The notes under the pieces were generated by a model that saw only the letters and a program-made list of their open reading frames with translations, did no database searches and had not been told where the DNA came from. 64,000 nucleotides of DNA, from the NCBI RefSeq assembly GCF_048007035.1, contig NZ_CP180355.1, positions 2,294,001-2,358,000 of the forward strand, given 5' to 3'. Source of the DNA: Imperialibacter sp963977595. Its GTDB lineage: Bacteria > Bacteroidota > Bacteroidia > Cytophagales > Cyclobacteriaceae. Positions 17,177 to 26,700 of the stretch are shown one piece after another; positions within the stretch are counted from its first letter, which is position 1, and every line of letters starts with the position of its first letter. Position numbers and translations under genes: made by a program.

Positions 17177-18568
17177 GTGACTTTAATTAAATCAATATCT
17201 GGAATCAGAGGAACAATAGGTGGCAAAGTTGGTGACGGCTTGACTCCTCTGGATACTGTTAAGTTTGCAGCAGCCTATGGCCAGTGGCTATTGACACAAA
17301 AGGCTCATCCATTGGTGGTGATCGGACGAGATGCACGGATTTCCGGCGAAATCGTCTCCAGCCTCGTGGCGTCTACACTACAGTCGCTTGGCATCGATGT
17401 AATTGACCTCGGTCTTTCAACTACTCCCACTGTAGAAATGATGGTAGTGGAAGAAGGAGCCGGTGGGGGAATTATTATCACTGCCAGCCACAATCCGATA
17501 CAATGGAATGCGCTTAAGCTGCTTAACAGTAAGGGAGAGTTTCTCTCTGGAAGTGATGGCGAAAACATCTTATCTATAGCGGATGAAGAGGCTTTCGACT
17601 TCGTTGACGTTAAAAAACTCGGCAGCTACACCTTCAGAGAAGGCACCATAGAAAAGCACATCGAAAAAATTCTTGCACTGCCCATGGTAGATGTTGAAGC
17701 CATCAGGCTGCGCAACTTCTCTGTTGCTGTGGATGCAGTGAACTCCACAGGAGGCATAGCAGTACCCATGCTGCTGAAGAAATTGGGAGTAGACCGTGTC
17801 GAAGTTTTCTACGGCGAACCCAATGGCCATTTCCCTCACAACCCCGAACCATTGCCTGAGAACCTCACCCACATTTGTGGTGAAATAGAAAATGGGCAGT
17901 TTGATCTGGGTATTGTGGTCGATCCTGACGTGGATCGTCTGGCACTGATTTGCGAGGACGGCAATACTTTCGGCGAAGAATACACACTGGTGGCCATCGC
18001 CGACTATGTGCTGTCGCAAAAGCCCGGCTCAACCGTCTCCAACCTTTCTTCGACCAGGGCGCTGCGAGATGTGACCGAAAAATACGGACAGAAATACGAG
18101 GCGGCGGCAGTCGGTGAAGTGAATGTGGTCGAAAAAATGAAAGCAATCGGCGCTGTGATCGGTGGTGAAGGCAATGGCGGAGTGATCCTTCCTGAGCTTC
18201 ACTATGGTCGGGATGCACTCGTAGGCATCGCCCTTTTTCTTACCCACCTGGCCAAGTTTGGGAAAAGCGTGTCGATGCTTCGGTCAAAATATCCGAACTA
18301 CCATATTTCGAAAAACAAGATTGAGCTTTCCCCTGAGATGGATGTTGATCTTGTATTGCACGAGATAAAAGACAAATACCAACGTCAGCCGATCAATACT
18401 GTGGACGGTGTCAAGATTGAATTTGACAAAGAATGGGTGCATCTTCGTAAATCGAACACCGAGCCCATCATCCGGATTTATTCTGAGTCAGAAAGCCAGG
18501 CCACAGCCGAGCACCTGGCCCATAAAATCATGATGGATATCAAAGAGATTATTTCAGAAAAAATCTGA
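17177..18568 (+). CDS. glmM: Phosphoglucosamine mutase / phosphohexomutase (GlmM-type)
   Basis: 463 residues from GTG 17177 (reads MTLIKSISGIRGTIGG, the usual Bacteroidota opening), preceded by GGAAAA. It has the four domains of the alpha-D-phosphohexomutase superfamily: active-site Ser104 in TASHNP, Mg-binding DPDVDRL, sugar loop GEGNGGVI, and phosphate-binding RKSNTEPIIRIYSES. It probably converts glucosamine-6-phosphate to glucosamine-1-phosphate for peptidoglycan and lipid A; a phosphomannomutase role cannot be excluded. The cysteine desulfurase gene follows after 4 bases, so they should be co-transcribed. Confidence 0.88.
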   Translation: MTLIKSISGIRGTIGGKVGDGLTPLDTVKFAAAYGQWLLTQKAHPLVVIGRDARISGEIVSSLVASTLQSLGIDVIDLGLSTTPTVEMMVVEEGAGGGIIITASHNPIQWNALKLLNSKGEFLSGSDGENILSIADEEAFDFVDVKKLGSYTFREGTIEKHIEKILALPMVDVEAIRLRNFSVAVDAVNSTGGIAVPMLLKKLGVDRVEVFYGEPNGHFPHNPEPLPENLTHICGEIENGQFDLGIVVDPDVDRLALICEDGNTFGEEYTLVAIADYVLSQKPGSTVSNLSSTRALRDVTEKYGQKYEAAAVGEVNVVEKMKAIGAVIGGEGNGGVILPELHYGRDALVGIALFLTHLAKFGKSVSMLRSKYPNYHISKNKIELSPEMDVDLVLHEIKDKYQRQPINTVDGVKIEFDKEWVHLRKSNTEPIIRIYSESESQATAEHLAHKIMMDIKEIISEKI

Positions 18569-18572
18569 AGCC

Positions 18573-19715
18573 ATGCGAGTATACCTTGACAACGCTGCCA
18601 CCACACCCCTCGACAAAGAAGTGCTGGAGGCCATGCTACCCTACCTGACCGAGCACTTCGGCAACCCAAGTTCCATACATGGGCATGGCAGACTGGTGCG
18701 GTCGGCGATAGAAAGATCAAGGAAAAAAGTAGCGGAGTTACTGAATACCTCGCCCTCCGAAATATTTTTCACTTCCGGCGGCACGGAGGCTGACAATACT
18801 GCGCTGACCAAATCGATTGAAGCCTATGGCCTCACGCATGCTATCACGTCAAAAATCGAGCACCACGCTGTGCTTCACACACTTGAGTACCTGCACGAGC
18901 AGGGCAAAATTGACCTGACCTACGTGGAGCTTGACGAAAAAGGCCATGCAAACTTGGATCACCTGGAGGCGTTTCTGAAAGACCATCCCGGCAAGGCTTT
19001 GATCAGCCTGATGCATGCCAACAATGAAATTGGCAACCTGAATGATATTGAGAAAATAGGCCGACTGGCTAAGGAGTACCAAGCCGTTTTTCATACTGAT
19101 ACCGTGCAGGCAGTAGGGCACTACAGGCACGACCTGCAGGCGCTCAACCTGAACATGATGGTGGGTGCGGCTCACAAATTTCACGGGCCAAAAGGCGTTG
19201 GCTTCCTGCACATCAACCATAACTGCAAGATTCATCCCTTCATCCATGGCGGAGCACAAGAGAGAAATATGCGGGGAGGCACTGAAAACGTTCCGGGCAT
19301 CATTGGCCTGGCCAAAGCACTGGAGCTTGCTTATGAGCACATGGACGAGCACCGAAAGCACATGGAAGCCTTGAAAGAAAGCATGATCCGCCAGTTATCC
19401 GCCAACATCGAGAGCATCACCTTTAACGGCGACTCGGCCAATCTCAATAACAGCCTTTACACTGTGCTCAGTGTCAGCCTTCCTCCCAACGAAGACAACG
19501 ACATGCTGCTCTTCAGCCTTGATATAGAAGGAGTTTCTGCTTCTGGTGGCAGCGCTTGCTCCAGCGGTTCGAACGTTGGCTCACATGTGTTGGGTGCTTT
19601 GGGAGTAGATCCCATGCGGGGAAATATCCGTTTTTCTTTCTCCCGCTTCACCACCCAACAAGACATAGACTTCACCGTTCAAAAACTGACTGAGCTTGTG
19701 GCTGTTAGAGCCTGA
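18573..19715 (+). CDS. Cysteine desulfurase (NifS/IscS class)
   Basis: 380 residues with the class V aminotransferase fold: YLDNAATTPLDKEV at the N-terminus, GGTEADNTAL, HHAV, the PLP lysine K202 in GAAHKFHGPKG, and catalytic Cys329 in GGSACSSGS within a mobile loop. It takes sulfur from cysteine as a persulfide for Fe-S cluster assembly or tRNA thiolation. No iscU or suf gene is adjacent. It resembles the short NifS-like group more than SufS. It ends one base before the convergent ferrochelatase stop. Confidence 0.94.
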   Translation: MRVYLDNAATTPLDKEVLEAMLPYLTEHFGNPSSIHGHGRLVRSAIERSRKKVAELLNTSPSEIFFTSGGTEADNTALTKSIEAYGLTHAITSKIEHHAVLHTLEYLHEQGKIDLTYVELDEKGHANLDHLEAFLKDHPGKALISLMHANNEIGNLNDIEKIGRLAKEYQAVFHTDTVQAVGHYRHDLQALNLNMMVGAAHKFHGPKGVGFLHINHNCKIHPFIHGGAQERNMRGGTENVPGIIGLAKALELAYEHMDEHRKHMEALKESMIRQLSANIESITFNGDSANLNNSLYTVLSVSLPPNEDNDMLLFSLDIEGVSASGGSACSSGSNVGSHVLGALGVDPMRGNIRFSFSRFTTQQDIDFTVQKLTELVAVRA

Positions 19716-19716
19716 C

Positions 19717-20748
19717 CTAAGAAGCTTTTTCCAACACCAGGTTTTTAAGGCATTCTATCCAGAGCGGGTGATCATTGAGGCTTTCCACCAGGTCCCAGCG
19801 GTCCCCGCCGGCCTCTAAAAATTGCTCATGGTAGGTTTCTCCCACTTCAACAGTCGTTTCGAGGCAATCCGACACAAAAGCCGGAGAAAAGGCGAGCACT
19901 TTTTTGTGACCCTTTTCAGCAAACTCTACCAGCTTCTCGTCGGTGTAGGGCTGTATCCAGGGAGTTTTCCCCAGCCGGCTTTGAAAAGCAACAGTATATT
20001 TGTCTTCAGGAATACCCAAGCTTTCAGCTATCAACCGTGAGGTAAGAAAACATTGCGCCCGGTAGCAATACCGGTTCTTGTCGTGGTAGCTATTGCAACA
20101 CTTGCCCAGCTGGCACTGCGAACCAACCGATCCCTTCAGAATCTGCCTTTCGGGCAACCCATGATAGCTAAATAAGTAGTGATCGTAGTCGTACTGCTCC
20201 ATCCATTTCTTTGCCCGCTGAGCTATCACTTCTATGAACATTGGGTCGTCCGCAAACTGGTTGATGAAACGAATGTTGGGTATAATCTGCCATTTCCGAA
20301 CAAGCTCCATTACTTTATCAGCCACTGAGCCGGTGCTGGCGGAGGCATATTGTGGAAAAAGAGGCACCACAATTATTTCACTAACATGCGCTTTTTTCAA
20401 CTCGTCCAGCCCCGATGCAATACTCGGATTTTGATACCGCATGGCCAGTGCCACCACGTAATCGCCGGTCAGTTCTTTCTGAAGCAAGTCTCTAACGTCC
20501 TCCCCATAATACTTGAGCGGAGAGCCTCTCTCATCCCACAGTTTTTGATATTCCGCCGCTGACTTGGGCGCACGAAAGGGGGCTATGATAAAGTTAATGA
20601 GCATCCACCTCTGTACAAAAGGAATATCAATCACCCTGCCGTCCATTAAAAATTCTCTCAGGTATTTCCTTACATTAGGGGTATCTGGCTGATCTGGTGT
20701 TCCTAAATTGACCAACAACACTCCCTTTTTCCCTTTCTTGTTATTCAT
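19717..20748 (-). CDS. hemH: Ferrochelatase with internal Cys-rich segment
   Basis: 343 residues. Ferrochelatase core: VLLVNLGTPDQP, RYQNPSI, VVPLFPQYA and the catalytic His in FSYHGLPERQ; then DCLETTVEVGE near the C-terminus. It inserts Fe2+ into protoporphyrin IX, the last step of heme b synthesis. The segment after the active-site loop is Cys-rich (C-x4-CC-x9-C-x4-C, about 212-233), where many homologs have only one or two Cys; it could hold a [2Fe-2S] cluster. An alternative GTG start at codon 10 is possible because a -7 box lies right at the ATG. Confidence 0.95.
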   Translation of the reverse strand: MNNKKGKKGVLLVNLGTPDQPDTPNVRKYLREFLMDGRVIDIPFVQRWMLINFIIAPFRAPKSAAEYQKLWDERGSPLKYYGEDVRDLLQKELTGDYVVALAMRYQNPSIASGLDELKKAHVSEIIVVPLFPQYASASTGSVADKVMELVRKWQIIPNIRFINQFADDPMFIEVIAQRAKKWMEQYDYDHYLFSYHGLPERQILKGSVGSQCQLGKCCNSYHDKNRYCYRAQCFLTSRLIAESLGIPEDKYTVAFQSRLGKTPWIQPYTDEKLVEFAEKGHKKVLAFSPAFVSDCLETTVEVGETYHEQFLEAGGDRWDLVESLNDHPLWIECLKNLVLEKAS

Positions 20749-20752
20749 ATTT

Positions 20753-20760
20753 CAAATTTA
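20753..20760 (-). promoter_or_regulatory. Candidate -7 promoter element at hemH
   Basis: Minus-strand TAAATTTG, a perfect TAnnTTTG. It lies only 4 bases before ATG 20748, so transcripts would be near leaderless or translation would start at a later codon. No clear -33 TTG at the proper distance. Confidence 0.35.
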
Positions 20761-20830
20761 TAGACTAACAGGATTTTTTAAGGATGGTTGTCGAATTCTT
20801 TTAATTAATTTAGTTAAACAAAATGCAATC

Positions 20831-21601
20831 ATGAGAAAACACGTAGCTCAAATAACCCTATCACTCTTACTATCTGCAGCAATTTCTCCCTCTTTCGCTC
20901 AGGGCTCAAATGTTGGAAATACCGCCTCCACAGCGGGCAACGAATACCTGCAAAAACAAAATGCCGTTGACCGTCTCGCAGTAGTTAACCCCAACACGGC
21001 AACTTTCGGAATACCCCTGCCTCCTGCGTCACTTGAAGGCGATTTTTATCTCGATTCAGAGTTCAAAGAAGGAAGCTTCGAATTGACCGTGTCCCCCAAA
21101 GTGTATGATGATATGGTGATCAGATACGACCTTAGGAGCAACCTTATTGAAATCAACTATGACGATGGCGTACGGGGGTTGGACGGGAATAAGGTCAAAT
21201 ATTTTGACCTGAAAACTTCTACCAACAAGTACAAAAGGTATGTCAATGTGAATCAGCTGAAAGGCAGTGGTGACGATATGCCGACAAATATTTTTCTGGA
21301 GGTGATCCTTGACGGAGCTGTGCCGCTTTATTCTTACGAAAAAATCACAATCAAGAAGGCAGACTACAACGTAGCTTTGAATGTCGGCAACAAAAACGAT
21401 CAAATTCTGAAAAAGCCTGTTTACCTCTCCATTGTAGATGGCAAAGCTATTGAGCTAACCAAAGGCAGGAACTCAAATGTGTTTTCACTTTTGCCGGGAA
21501 AAGAAAATGAATTAAAAGCGTATGCCAAGGCCAACAAGATCAAGCCTAAGGATGTTGAAGGTTATGTGGCGATTATCAACAAAATAAACTCTTTGAACTA
21601 G
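20831..21601 (+). CDS. Secreted protein of unknown function
   Basis: 256 residues from ATG 20831, where a clean signal peptide begins (MRKHVAQITLSLLLSAAISPSFA, cleavage before QGSN). The open frame extends 41 codons upstream into the hemH promoter region and is not credible there. The mature part is rich in beta strands (YLDSEFKEGSFELTV, MVIRYDLRSNLIEINYDDGV, VYLSIVDGKAIELTKGRN). It ends with Lys-rich helices, and no catalytic motif is visible. Likely periplasmic or surface. I do not recognise a named family. A strong hairpin follows its stop. Confidence 0.85.
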   Translation: MRKHVAQITLSLLLSAAISPSFAQGSNVGNTASTAGNEYLQKQNAVDRLAVVNPNTATFGIPLPPASLEGDFYLDSEFKEGSFELTVSPKVYDDMVIRYDLRSNLIEINYDDGVRGLDGNKVKYFDLKTSTNKYKRYVNVNQLKGSGDDMPTNIFLEVILDGAVPLYSYEKITIKKADYNVALNVGNKNDQILKKPVYLSIVDGKAIELTKGRNSNVFSLLPGKENELKAYAKANKIKPKDVEGYVAIINKINSLN

Positions 21602-21671
21602 ACCCAAATTAAAAGGGAGCAAGCGGAAAATCTGGGGATTACCCTTTAAACCCAATGCCCCGAGTGGTCAT

Positions 21672-21721
21672 AAAAAAGCAAAAGGTCCAAGCGAGACGCA
21701 TTGAACCAGTTTTGCTTTTTT
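21672..21721. terminator. Rho-independent-type terminator, bidirectional
   Basis: Perfect 12-base inverted repeat AAAAAAGCAAAA (21672-21683) / TTTTGCTTTTTT (21710-21721) with a 26-base loop that can form an inner GGT/ACC pair. It lies between convergent genes ending at 21601 and 21771. The A/T-rich stem ends would give a U-tract on either strand. Confidence 0.65.
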
Positions 21722-21770
21722 ATTTAACCACAAACGAAACATTCAATCCCCAGAAATACAGATTGATCCA

Positions 21771-22334
21771 TTAAAAGTAGTGGGCGGCCCATATAATATA
21801 GGCATACACGCTAAAGCGTATAAATCGGGTGAGCGAAAACAGCAGCATCTTTTTGAAAGAATATTTTACTGCTCCCACCAACATACAAATCCCTGAAAAA
21901 GGGAGTGGCGTGAGCGCAGCGACAATGATCAAAAAACCGCCATATTCGTCCAGGTAGGTGGTGTACTTACCAAAAAAGTTTTTCTCGAGGGTTTTGTAGA
22001 ACTGGGTCTGATTGAGATACGAGCCAATAAAGTATCCAATCACCCCCGCTGCGTAGGACAACGTCGCCAAAATCAAAACGTTGGAGATGTAAATGGCTGC
22101 CACTCCCTCTCTGAGCGACCAGATCATAAATACCTCAGGAGGAATGATGCCCACTACAACCTCGGAGACTGTGAAAATAGAAAATACGTAAAGGGGTTTT
22201 TCGTATATGGGAGACAGCCAATTCAGGTAGTCAACATCCACATATCTCTTCGCCACGAGGTAAACGACTACCAAAATGGCAAACCAAGCCAAGCCCTTTA
22301 AAAGATTCTGCAGCAGAAAACCTTGTCTGTTCAT
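21771..22334 (-). CDS. VTT/DedA-like (SNARE-associated) membrane protein
   Basis: 187 residues with about five hydrophobic segments. The pattern SEVVVGIIPPEVFMIWSL, AGVIGYFIGSYLNQ, YGGFLIIVAALTPLPFSGICMLVGAV follows the VTT (YqaA/DedA) signature: an E-x-PP re-entrant loop and a proline-rich second loop. Such proteins act in membrane lipid homeostasis or undecaprenyl-phosphate and phospholipid flipping. Single gene, with an inverted repeat just upstream. Confidence 0.8.
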   Translation of the reverse strand: MNRQGFLLQNLLKGLAWFAILVVVYLVAKRYVDVDYLNWLSPIYEKPLYVFSIFTVSEVVVGIIPPEVFMIWSLREGVAAIYISNVLILATLSYAAGVIGYFIGSYLNQTQFYKTLEKNFFGKYTTYLDEYGGFLIIVAALTPLPFSGICMLVGAVKYSFKKMLLFSLTRFIRFSVYAYIIWAAHYF

Positions 22335-22352
22335 ACCTGGTCAATTCTTCCC

Positions 22353-22378
22353 GGGCAAACATAAAAGTTAGTTTGCCC
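22353..22378. promoter_or_regulatory. Inverted repeat overlapping a -7 box upstream of the VTT-family gene
   Basis: GGGCAAAC (22353-22360), 10-base spacer, GTTTGCCC (22371-22378): a perfect 8-base inverted repeat. Read on the minus strand it contains TATGTTTG (22356-22363), an exact -7 consensus, 22 bases before ATG 22334. That placement suits a repressor operator, or a 5' hairpin if transcription starts further upstream. Confidence 0.45.
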
Positions 22379-22544
22379 ATTATTATCACCATTGCCCAAA
22401 AAAAGTATGTATAGAATGAAAAATGTCGCTGCACAGGGTAACTAATTGCTAAAAAGAAGGTAGTGAAGCTAAAGTTTTGTAACAATATGGGGGTTGTTTT
22501 CCGTCTGAATGTTTAAGACTTAGCAACTACCTAATCAAACCACC

Positions 22545-23753
22545 TTGCAAGAAAAAAAGTATTCTATTTTATATGTAGACGATGAGTCGAACAACCTCAT
22601 CGTATTTCGCAATGCCTTTTTCAGGAATTTCAAGGTAATCACGTCCAATTCAGCAGAGGAAGCCCTTGATATTTTGAAGACTGAGGTGGTTCAGGTGATC
22701 ATTTCTGACCAAAGAATGCCTGGCATGACTGGCATCGATTTTCTGTCGAAAGCGAACCAGATATCGCCCGATTCCATCAAGATGATACTCACAGCCTACA
22801 GCGATATTGATGTGATACTCAAAGCTGTCAATGAGGTCGGTATTTACCAGTTCATTCTCAAGCCGTGGGATTCCAATCACTTGCTGCTCACCCTGAATAA
22901 CGCCATACAGAAATACGAACTCAGCACTCAAAACAAAGCCCTGATTGACGACCTGGGCAAGGCCAAGGCCAATCTGGAACAAAAAGTGATTGAGCGCACC
23001 CAGGAGCTGGCTACAAAAAACAAAGAGCTTTCCACCCTCAATGAAGTCAAGGACAAATTCTTCTCGATCATTTCCCATGACCTGAAGCTGCCCATCGCTT
23101 CACTCAACATCCTGCTTGAAATTATGCTCAGCTTTAAGCACCAACTTGATGAGCAAAAAGTGCATGACCTGGGTGAAAAAGCAAAGGAGTACCTCCAACA
23201 CGTTACTCAACTGCTCGACAATCTGCTTCACTGGTCATTGTCGCAAACTGGCGATATCAAAATCAGTAATAAAAAGACGGACCTCGTGAAGGTGGCCAAA
23301 GGTCAGGTGGACTTATTCGATTTTCTGGCCTCGCAGAAAGACATCCGTATCATCATGGAAACTGACGGAAGTCCGTTGTGGTCAATGGTGGACGAAAATA
23401 TGGTAAGCCTGGTGCTGCGAAACCTGATCAGCAACGCTATCAAATACTCCCACGAAAAAGGAGAAATTCATCTGTCATTCAAGAGGGAGAAAGACACCGT
23501 TGTCATTTCGATTGTCGATGCTGGCGTGGGAATCCCGCAGGAGCTGATCGAAAAGCTGCAGGGAAATACCTGGAGTGAGCCAAGAAGGGGCACGATGAAT
23601 GAAAAAGGGGCTGGCCTGGGACTCAGGCTGGGCAAGGAGTTCATAGAAAAAATGCACGGGCAGCTTATTATCGACAGCAGCGTGAACAAGGGGACTAAAG
23701 TAAAAGTATACCTTCCTCTCTATGAGGTTGTAACCCAAAAGGAAATTGCTTAG
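22545..23753 (+). CDS. Response regulator-histidine kinase (REC-HisKA-HATPase), cytoplasmic
   Basis: 402 residues from TTG 22545; an in-frame TAG at 22521 leaves no other start that keeps the first beta strand YSILYVDDE. Receiver domain 1-125 with Asp55 (IISDQRMPG) and Lys in KPW; a coiled coil 130-165; HisKA with His178 (FSIISHDLKLPI); HATPase_c with NLISNAIKYSHEKGE, DAGVGIP and GAGLGLRLGKEF. No transmembrane helix. It probably receives a phosphate on REC and in turn controls its own kinase, acting as a relay. Its end overlaps the start of the next kinase gene by 8 bases. Confidence 0.93.
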   Translation: MQEKKYSILYVDDESNNLIVFRNAFFRNFKVITSNSAEEALDILKTEVVQVIISDQRMPGMTGIDFLSKANQISPDSIKMILTAYSDIDVILKAVNEVGIYQFILKPWDSNHLLLTLNNAIQKYELSTQNKALIDDLGKAKANLEQKVIERTQELATKNKELSTLNEVKDKFFSIISHDLKLPIASLNILLEIMLSFKHQLDEQKVHDLGEKAKEYLQHVTQLLDNLLHWSLSQTGDIKISNKKTDLVKVAKGQVDLFDFLASQKDIRIIMETDGSPLWSMVDENMVSLVLRNLISNAIKYSHEKGEIHLSFKREKDTVVISIVDAGVGIPQELIEKLQGNTWSEPRRGTMNEKGAGLGLRLGKEFIEKMHGQLIIDSSVNKGTKVKVYLPLYEVVTQKEIA

Positions 23754-26700
23754 AAAAGCCTACATACTGCTCTTGTTAGCGCCATTAGTGTGGGGAACGG
23801 CTTTCTCTCAGGAAACCCCCTACCCCTACACAGAAGATAGCCTGAAGGCTACTTCTTTCTTGCTAAAAGCGGAAATAGCCCTTTCGGAAAAGAGACTGGA
23901 CTCAGCGATTTTTTATGGCAACAATGCACTCGCCATGGCGGAATCGAGGGCCATCCGATGCCTCATTGCCAGAAGCAATATAGTGATCGGCGACAGCTAC
24001 AAGCAGAAAGAGCAATTCGCTTCCTCACTTAATCACTATCTCGTTGCCCTGCGTGAGTTTGAACTCCTGGGTAAACAAATGGAAGCATCGCAAAGCAATG
24101 ACCTTATCGGTGAGCTATACGACGAATGGAAAGTGCCACAGAAAGCCTGGGTGTATTTCATGAAGGCCTACGAAGAGAAAAAAGGGATCAGCGACACGCT
24201 GGGGATGAAATACAGCCTGGGAAAGGCCGCCACGGCGTTTGAGCTGGCCGGAAACAATCAGAAAGCCATTGAGAATTATCAGCTCATGCTTCAACTCATT
24301 AAAGACGACGACAAACAAGCTGAGCTGACCCTACTGCGAAGGCTTGCCCTTCTGCATATTGACGAAAAGAAACACACACTCGCCCTGGCTTACGACCTGC
24401 AGGTATTGTCGATTTACCAGGCTTTAAAAGATACTCCCGGCATCATCGCCTCTCTCAACAATATCGGTTACCTCTATCAGTACCTCGATGAAAAAATGCT
24501 GGCGCTGGAATACTTCAAGGAGTCGCTCGAACTTGACCTAAAGCATCATAACAATGATCCTTTCTATGTGGGAGACATGGTGCTACTCGCAAATATCGGA
24601 AGCATTTACCACGATATGGGCGACAATTCCAGGGCGCTGAACTACTTCTTCGAAGCCATCAAATCGAACGAAGCACGAAAGACTCCTTCAAAGACACTTC
24701 CGCTATACAACGAGGTAGTGGCCACCTATATGAAAATGGATCAGTGGGAAAAAGCGAGAACATTTGCCGAAACTGCCATTCAAATTGGGGAGAAGCTCCC
24801 GCAAAAGTCCGAAGACCTTATTGTCACCTATAAGCGCCTTTCCGACATTCATGAACATCTTGGCGATTACAAACAGTCTCTGAGCTACTTCAAAAAATTT
24901 GCCTGGTTGTCCGACTCAATTTCCACTGACCGACAACTGCATGCCAAGTCTCAGCTCAATCAGCTGCTTACACTGGACAAAAAAGAGAATGAGATCAGGC
25001 TGCTGATGGTAGAAAAGGAAATCAAAGACCTGGCGTTGAAAGAGCTTCAGCTCGAATCTCAGGAAAAGCAAAGGGACATTGAGCTGCTGCAACGTGACAA
25101 TGAAATCCAGCGGATTATTCTGGGAAAACAGTTGGCGGAGAAAATCCAGGAAGAACAGAAACTTAAGCTGGAGCAGGCAAGGCTAGAGGCACAAAACAAA
25201 GACAACGACATAGAGTTGCTGCAAAAAAACAAGTTTATCCAGGACCTTGCCCTCAAGAAAAAGGAGCTGGAAGAAAAAGAGAACCAGAAAGAGATCGAAA
25301 TCCTCCTCCAAGAGCAGGCCATTCAGGATCTTGAGCTGACCAAAATTAAAAGCTTGAGAAACTTCTTCATCGGCGTCACTTCCCTTGTACTGGTCATTTT
25401 ATTCCTTATTCTGAGGAGCTACCGCATCAATGCACGAGCCAAAAAACTGCTGCAAGGCCAGAACGAAGAGATCAACTACCAAAAGGAGGAAATTGAAAAC
25501 CAGAAGGACAAGCTGGAAGAATCTTACAACGACATTAAGCGCCTAAGTGAGGTGGCTAAAGAAATCAACTCTCACCTTTCGGTAAGCGATATCGTCCAAA
25601 TTGTGTTCAGGTATATACATGGCCTGATGGACTACTCAATTGTCGGCGTGGGTCTCTTTGAAGAAGACAGCCACAAGCTAAAGTTTCAGGTTATAAGCAA
25701 AGGCTCTGCCTCAATAGAAAAGATAAATGTATCGCATAAAAAGGCTGATCATCCAGCCATTGCCTGTCTTGAAAATTCAAGAGAAGAAATTTTCTTTGAT
25801 ACGACCTTGCAGCCAGATTTTGTAGGATTTTCTACCAATCATTCGGTTTACAGATCGGTGATTTATCTCCCGCTTGTGGTGAAGAATAAGCGCATAGGTG
25901 TGTTAACAGTGCAGCACCTGGAAGCCGAGCAATACCAAACCTATCAGGTCAATATACTGAGAAGCCTGGCGTTGCATGTAGCCATTGCTCTTGAGAATGC
26001 TTCTGCTTACCAACAAATTGCTGAAAAGACCCACAACCTTGAAAAAGCCCTGATGGAGTTGAAGGCTGCGCAGGCGAAGCTTATTCAAGCTGAAAAAATG
26101 GCTTCTCTGGGTGAGCTTACTGCCGGCATTGCGCACGAGATCAACAACCCCGTCAACTTTGTTTATGCAGGTGTGGACGGGCTCAAGAATTCCCTGCAAG
26201 ATCTTATTACGGTGCTAAACAAATACGCCGAGCTGGAGGAGTCAGACGAGTCAAATATTTCGCCTGCCTTTTTGCAGGAAATAACCGCCCTTAAAGAGCA
26301 GCTGTATTTCAATGAAACCAAAGAGGGCATGTTCCAGGTGGTGGAGGCTATTCGTGAGGGGGCTGTTAGAACGTCTCAGATTGTCCATGGGCTGCGAACC
26401 TTCTCCATGAACGATAAGGGCGATAAGCAGCTGACTAACCTTCAAATAGGCATCGACAATTCATTGGTTCTACTTTCGCCAAAGATCAAAGAAAAGAGGG
26501 TTCGGATAAAGAAGGAATACGGAGATTCGATGAGGCCAGTTGAGTGCTTTCCAGGCCAAATCAATCAGGTGTTTATGAACCTTATTTCAAATGCACTGGA
26601 CGCAGTGGCGGAAAAAGGCGTCGTAACCATCAGAACTGAGGGTTTTGCCGATAAGGTAAAGATTTATGTGGAAGACGACGGCTGCGGGATGTCGGACGAC

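Noticed and set aside
21655..21774. 39-codon ORF across the hairpin after the secreted protein gene
   Set aside because: It spans the terminator repeat, has no family features and no independent promoter.
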